A stretch of 16,681 nt of DNA from an uncultured Oscillospiraceae bacterium (GTDB lineage: Bacteria; Bacillota; Clostridia; Oscillospirales; Oscillospiraceae). The position numbers and the translations under genes were made by a program. Position 1 is the stretch's first letter. Every line of letters starts with the position of its first letter. The DNA lies in the NCBI GenBank assembly GCA_934661135.1, contig CAKUJA010000050.1:1-16681 (forward strand), written 5' to 3'. Under the pieces are notes generated by a model. The model saw only the letters and a list, made by a program, of their open reading frames with translations. It ran no database searches and had not been told where the DNA came from. Below are positions 13,921-16,681 of this stretch, piece by piece.

Positions 13921-15287
13921 TGGCAATTACAAAGATTCTGTACCGGAACGGCGGCTTGCGGCAGGCGATCGATTACATCACGAATCCTGCTAAAACGAAC
14001 GAGCAACTGCTGACTGATTATGTCCGCTGCGATCCCGGTCATGCCGCGCAACAGATGATGGACACAAAGCGCGCCCTTGGCAAAACCGCCGGACGGCAGT
14101 GCTATCACATCATTCAGTCTTTCAAGCCGGACGAGATCACGCCGGAGCTGGCACATGAGATCGCCAGACAATTCGCAGCCGAGCATTTGCCGGGATACGA
14201 AGCCGTCATTGCGACCCATGTGGACAAAGCACATATTCACTCACATATTGTGTTCAACTCGGTCAATGCCGTCACCGGGAAAATGTATCACAGCACCCGC
14301 GAAAACAACTACAAGCAGATTCGCGGCGTTTCAGACCGGCTGTGCAAAGCGCATGGTTTGAGCATCGTTTTGGAAAACGATGAAAAGAAAGCTGTCAGCT
14401 ATGCGGAGTGGTTGCGTCAGAAAAAGAGCCAGCCGACGTTCCGCTCTATGCTCGAAGCGGACTTGCACGATGCCATCGAGGATGCCAACGATCTCGGTCA
14501 CTTTTTCCTTCTTATGGAGCATAGGGGCTATGAGATCCATCACGGCAAACGCCTTGGATTTCGGTTACGCGGGCAGGAACATTTCATGTGTCCGGAACGC
14601 AGAAATCCAGCCTTCTCAGAAGAACGTATTGAACAGGCCATTCTGGGCAATCTGGAGCAAATCGAAGCTGGAAGAAAACCTGCCTTCACGCCGAAGCCAA
14701 AGCTGCAGCCATATCGCCCACATCCAAAGTACACGGGATTCCTTGCGCTATATTATCACTACTGCTATCTGCTTGATCGAATTGAAAAACGGCAGTACCC
14801 GCCGCGCATGACGCCACACTTACGAAAAGAGATCATGAAGGCTGATATTTACAAAGCACGTCTGAAATTTTTACAGGAACAGAATATCTGCACACCGGAC
14901 GATTTGGCTGGCTGCATACAGAATATAGAACAGAAGATTGCAAAACTGTCCAAACAGCGAACGGTTCTGAACGTGCGTAAGAAAAAGCGAAAGACGCTCT
15001 ATGATGCTCTGGCGGCAGAAGCTGCCTTCGAAGGATTTGAGCCAAAGAAAGCAGAATATGACGATGCAAAAGAGGTTCTGGATACTTGCGGCATTTCGCG
15101 GCAAACCCTCACGGAGGAAAAAGCGGATCTCTATGAGCAGCTTGCGCAGGTCAATCAGCAGATCCGGCAAGAGCGCTGGAAGCTCAAGCAATGCAAGGAA
15201 ATCTCGGAGACGGCAGTCATCATGCAGCGGGACATCGACCGCGTTGAACAGCAGCCGCAGCGGATAGCTGTCACACGGCAGCGGTAA
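13920..15287 (+). CDS. Relaxase, MobP/MobA-VirD2-type
   Basis: The 455-residue conjugative relaxase nicks oriT and leads the transferred strand. The catalytic N-terminal domain (about 1-150) shows MAITKILYRNGGLRQAIDYI with Y19 (or Y8) as candidate nucleophile, and the three-His metal motif H100-x-D-x-x-H105-x-H107-x-H109 in ATHVDKAHIHSHIVFNSV. The HSTRENN segment follows at 124-130. The C-terminal half is helical and charged (coiled coil from about 330), without primase or helicase signatures. Length and layout match relaxases of mobilizable Firmicutes elements. Translation is coupled to mobC by the one-base overlap, and there is no ribosome site of its own stronger than the end of mobC. The catalytic call is firm; the exact Tyr is not. 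Confidence 0.88.
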   Translation: MAITKILYRNGGLRQAIDYITNPAKTNEQLLTDYVRCDPGHAAQQMMDTKRALGKTAGRQCYHIIQSFKPDEITPELAHEIARQFAAEHLPGYEAVIATHVDKAHIHSHIVFNSVNAVTGKMYHSTRENNYKQIRGVSDRLCKAHGLSIVLENDEKKAVSYAEWLRQKKSQPTFRSMLEADLHDAIEDANDLGHFFLLMEHRGYEIHHGKRLGFRLRGQEHFMCPERRNPAFSEERIEQAILGNLEQIEAGRKPAFTPKPKLQPYRPHPKYTGFLALYYHYCYLLDRIEKRQYPPRMTPHLRKEIMKADIYKARLKFLQEQNICTPDDLAGCIQNIEQKIAKLSKQRTVLNVRKKKRKTLYDALAAEAAFEGFEPKKAEYDDAKEVLDTCGISRQTLTEEKADLYEQLAQVNQQIRQERWKLKQCKEISETAVIMQRDIDRVEQQPQRIAVTRQR

Positions 15288-15389
15288 GGCGTGTCGTGCC
15301 GATGTGTGCGGTTTTATAGGCCGACCGCGCAGCCGTGCAGGTCTGCGCCACGCAAACGCCGCGTCCGCCCACCGTGCGGCGCAAAAAAA

Positions 15390-15416
15390 CGAGGGCTGGC
15401 ATCAAGCCAGCCCTCG
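15390..15416 (-). terminator. Terminator of the minus-strand membrane protein gene
   Basis: An 11-bp stem (15390-15400 with 15406-15416) is followed on the minus strand by TTTTTTT. The stop codon of the membrane protein (15402-15404) lies in the loop, so the last codons form the stem. The 15288-15389 stretch before it shows no gene. Confidence 0.85.
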
Positions 15417-15638
15417 CCTTGCAAATCGAATGAGGGAGATGATCCATGACAGCATCACGCAGCCCAGCATCACCAGAAAAATCCCATCCGCCAGTGTCGC
15501 GTGCACACGATACCACGGTTGAAATACAGTGAGCATCAGCACCAGGTACACCAGCGGAATGGATAATCTTAATTTCATTGCAATACGAATCAGCAAAAGC
15601 AGCAGTTGAATCATCACGGAAAAACAGGCAGTTAACAT
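15402..15638 (-). CDS. Small membrane protein of unknown function
   Basis: The 78-residue product is mostly hydrophobic: segments at about 5-21, 27-42 and 50-70, with basic residues (R18, K22, R24, R72, R74, R75) between or after them, giving two or three membrane helices. The start is well supported: GAGGAGGA lies 7-14 bases before ATG on the minus strand. A candidate promoter TTGCAA/TAACAT precedes it, and a terminator overlaps the end. It lies inside the element between relaxase and TnpW genes, on the opposite strand to all other element genes, so it is separately transcribed. I do not recognise a family. It could be an immunity, toxin or exclusion factor; none of these is shown. Confidence 0.65.
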   Translation of the reverse strand: MLTACFSVMIQLLLLLIRIAMKLRLSIPLVYLVLMLTVFQPWYRVHATLADGIFLVMLGCVMLSWIISLIRFARRGLA

Positions 15639-15666
15639 CGGCGATCCTCCTCAAACAGTTTGTCGG

Positions 15667-15695
15667 ATGTTAACTCTCCTGGCTGCTTTTTGCAA
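15667..15695 (-). promoter_or_regulatory. Candidate promoter of the small membrane protein gene
   Basis: On the minus strand TTGCAA (15695-15690), a 17-base spacer and TAACAT (15672-15667). Each hexamer matches 4 of 6 consensus bases. Together with the ribosome site and terminator this gives a complete small unit. Confidence 0.45.
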
Positions 15696-15730
15696 GTACA
15701 TTTTTTGAAAATCAAATCAGGGAGGTCGTC

Positions 15731-15910
15731 ATGAACCAAACTACAAAACCAGCGGCCTGCCCTGATTCCGTCCGTGTTGAGCGCATTCAGATCTCGCACG
15801 GGCGAACTATCCGCATCGTCTCCGTTTTCCCCAAAAACGGAAGTCAGACAGCGGAAGAAAAACTCAGGGTTTTGGCCGCGTTGGAACTTCAGCGAAAAAA
15901 GTCGGTATAA
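15731..15910 (+). CDS. tnpW: TnpW-like small transposon protein
   Basis: This 59-residue reading is too short for many ORF lists but has a good GGAGGT ribosome site 4-9 bases before ATG. The centre (about 15-35, RVERIQISHGRTIRIVSVFP) forms two predicted beta strands, then a helix (SQTAEEKLRVLAALELQRK). This fits the TnpW pattern of a beta hairpin ending VSV-F followed by a helix starting with a Glu-Lys segment. TnpW is known upstream of tnpX in Tn4451-type elements, where its role is unclear; here it lies 80 bases before the serine recombinase gene. Similarity is by pattern, not alignment. Confidence 0.6.
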   Translation: MNQTTKPAACPDSVRVERIQISHGRTIRIVSVFPKNGSQTAEEKLRVLAALELQRKKSV

Positions 15911-15927
15911 GGGCTAGACTTCTCGCG

Positions 15928-15965
15928 CCGCTTGGAGTATTGTGTGCTCACAATGCTCTGAGCGG
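15928..15965 (+). promoter_or_regulatory. Long two-step hairpin before the serine recombinase gene
   Basis: CCGCT, then TG, then GAGTATTGTG around loop TGCT, pairs back through CACAATGCTC, TG and AGCGG. That is a 10-bp helix (one G-T pair), a symmetric 2+2 internal loop and a 5-bp outer helix. It lies 25 bases before the recombinase start and just before its AAAGGAGG site, with no U-tract. Likely a control or stabilising element of the transcript, or a binding site for the recombinase. Confidence 0.5.
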
Positions 15966-15990
15966 TTTGACTTAAAGGAGGACAGACAAC

Positions 15991-16681
15991 ATGTCAAACC
16001 AGAAGAAAACCGCCCTCTACTGCCGACTCAGTCAGGATGACGGTCTGGAGGGCGATTCCAACAGCATCCAGAATCAAAAAAGTATCCTGCAAAAGTTTGC
16101 AGAAGATCATCATTTTCCAAATCCGTGTTTCTATGTGGACGACGGTTTTTCAGGCGGTAATTTTCAAAGACCTGCATTTCAGCAGATGATCGCGGACATG
16201 GAAAACGGGGAGATTGGGATCATCGTAACCAAAGACCTCAGCCGCCTTGGCAGAAACCAGCTTCATACCGGTCTCTACATTGAGGAACGCTTTCCGATGT
16301 TCGGCGTCCGGTATATTGCGATCAACGACAATGTGGACACGGAAAACGCAGAGAGCAATGATCTCATGCCGTTCAAAAATTTGTTCAACGAGTGGTTTAT
16401 TCGGGACACCAGCCGAAAGATTCGTGCAGTTCAGAAGGCCAAAGCAGAACGCGGAGAACGACTCGGGACGCGCGCTCCCTATGGATATGCCAAAGACCCA
16501 GAAACAAAAAAGCTGGAAGTGAATGAAGAAGCGGCGGCCATCGTTCGCAGGATCTTCGCCATGTGCGCTAGCGGCAACGGCCCTAGCCAAATCGCCAGAA
16601 TTCTGAAAAAAGAACAGGTGCTGACACCCACCATGTATGCCTATGCCAAGTACGGCATGACTCATACGGGATTGGATACCC
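15991..16681 (+). CDS. Large serine recombinase, TnpX-like (5' part)
   Basis: The first 230 codons are in the window and the gene continues beyond. It excises and inserts the element using a serine nucleophile. The resolvase domain begins ALYCRLSQDD with catalytic S14, followed by the DDGFSGGNFQRPAFQQM segment (about 50-66) and the TKDLSRLGRNQ motif (about 79-89). The recombinase domain starts near 155 (GTRAPYGYAKDPETKK) and runs on to SQIARILKKEQV. This is the pattern of TnpX/TndX-type large serine recombinases, not small resolvases. The start is set by AAAGGAGG about 10 bases before ATG. It follows a TnpW-like gene as in Tn4451. Target choice cannot be read. Confidence 0.9.
   Translation, partial: MSNQKKTALYCRLSQDDGLEGDSNSIQNQKSILQKFAEDHHFPNPCFYVDDGFSGGNFQRPAFQQMIADMENGEIGIIVTKDLSRLGRNQLHTGLYIEERFPMFGVRYIAINDNVDTENAESNDLMPFKNLFNEWFIRDTSRKIRAVQKAKAERGERLGTRAPYGYAKDPETKKLEVNEEAAAIVRRIFAMCASGNGPSQIARILKKEQVLTPTMYAYAKYGMTHTGLDT

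Larger units (their letters stand above)
11525..16681. mobile_element. Mobilizable element of the TnpX type (incomplete, right end outside)
   Basis: Replication initiator/ATPase, oriT-like region, mobC, relaxase, TnpW-like protein and large serine recombinase occur in one run, the usual content of Tn4451/Tn5397-like mobilizable or conjugative elements. No conjugation (T4SS) gene is in the window, so mobilization by a helper is the simplest reading. The left end lies between the surface-protein terminator (11190) and 11977 and is not resolved; the start given is the first element-like structure, not a proven boundary. Confidence 0.65.

Noticed and set aside
1..16681. CRISPR array
   Set aside because: No regularly spaced 24-40-base repeats occur; the repeats found are short, few and tied to mobile-element or recombination sites.

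Overview
The window looks like chromosomal DNA from a GC-rich, Gram-positive gut Clostridium relative, probably Oscillospirales/Ruminococcaceae-like. The evidence is AGGAGG-type ribosome sites throughout, clostridial promoters, GAAA-loop rho-independent terminators, a surface protein with three SLH domains, an AzgA-type purine permease, and a mobilizable element of the TnpW/TnpX style. The assignment is by style only; there is no rRNA or other marker gene here.

Left part (1-1640): a terminator, two tandem 11-bp repeats and the 3' half of a tRNA-Arg(CCG) gene lacking its 5' half. This looks like the distal end of an integrated island. Directly after it come an Mrr-type restriction endonuclease gene and a short non-coding stretch with a GC-rich repeat. 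Next (1662-3906) is a divergent purine-salvage pair: a phosphoribosyltransferase on the minus strand and a purine permease on the plus strand, each with its own sigma-A-like promoter and strong terminator. An XRE-type regulator with a helical-repeat tail follows (4016-4897).

Centre (5223-11190): the most striking part. A complete tyrosine recombinase (5261-6106) is followed at once by a 285-bp segment bounded by 20-bp inverted repeats (19/20 identical, 17 perfect). It lies upstream of a 1537-residue secreted protein with an SGNH-hydrolase domain, three repeat modules and SLH anchors. The segment has a bidirectional terminator almost exactly on its inversion axis and one good promoter, which here points away from the surface-protein gene. 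I read it as a recombinase-driven invertible promoter switch, seen in the predicted OFF orientation. In the ON orientation the promoter would sit about 150 nt upstream of the surface-protein start.

Right part (about 11200 to the end): a possible ~100-nt small RNA unit, a long imperfect inverted repeat, then mobilizable-element genes. These are a fused replisome-organizer/DnaC-like ATPase, an oriT-like region, mobC and relaxase genes overlapping by one base, a small membrane protein on the opposite strand, a TnpW-like small protein and the start of a large serine recombinase (TnpX-like) that runs off the window. The right end of the element lies outside the window and its left end is not resolved.
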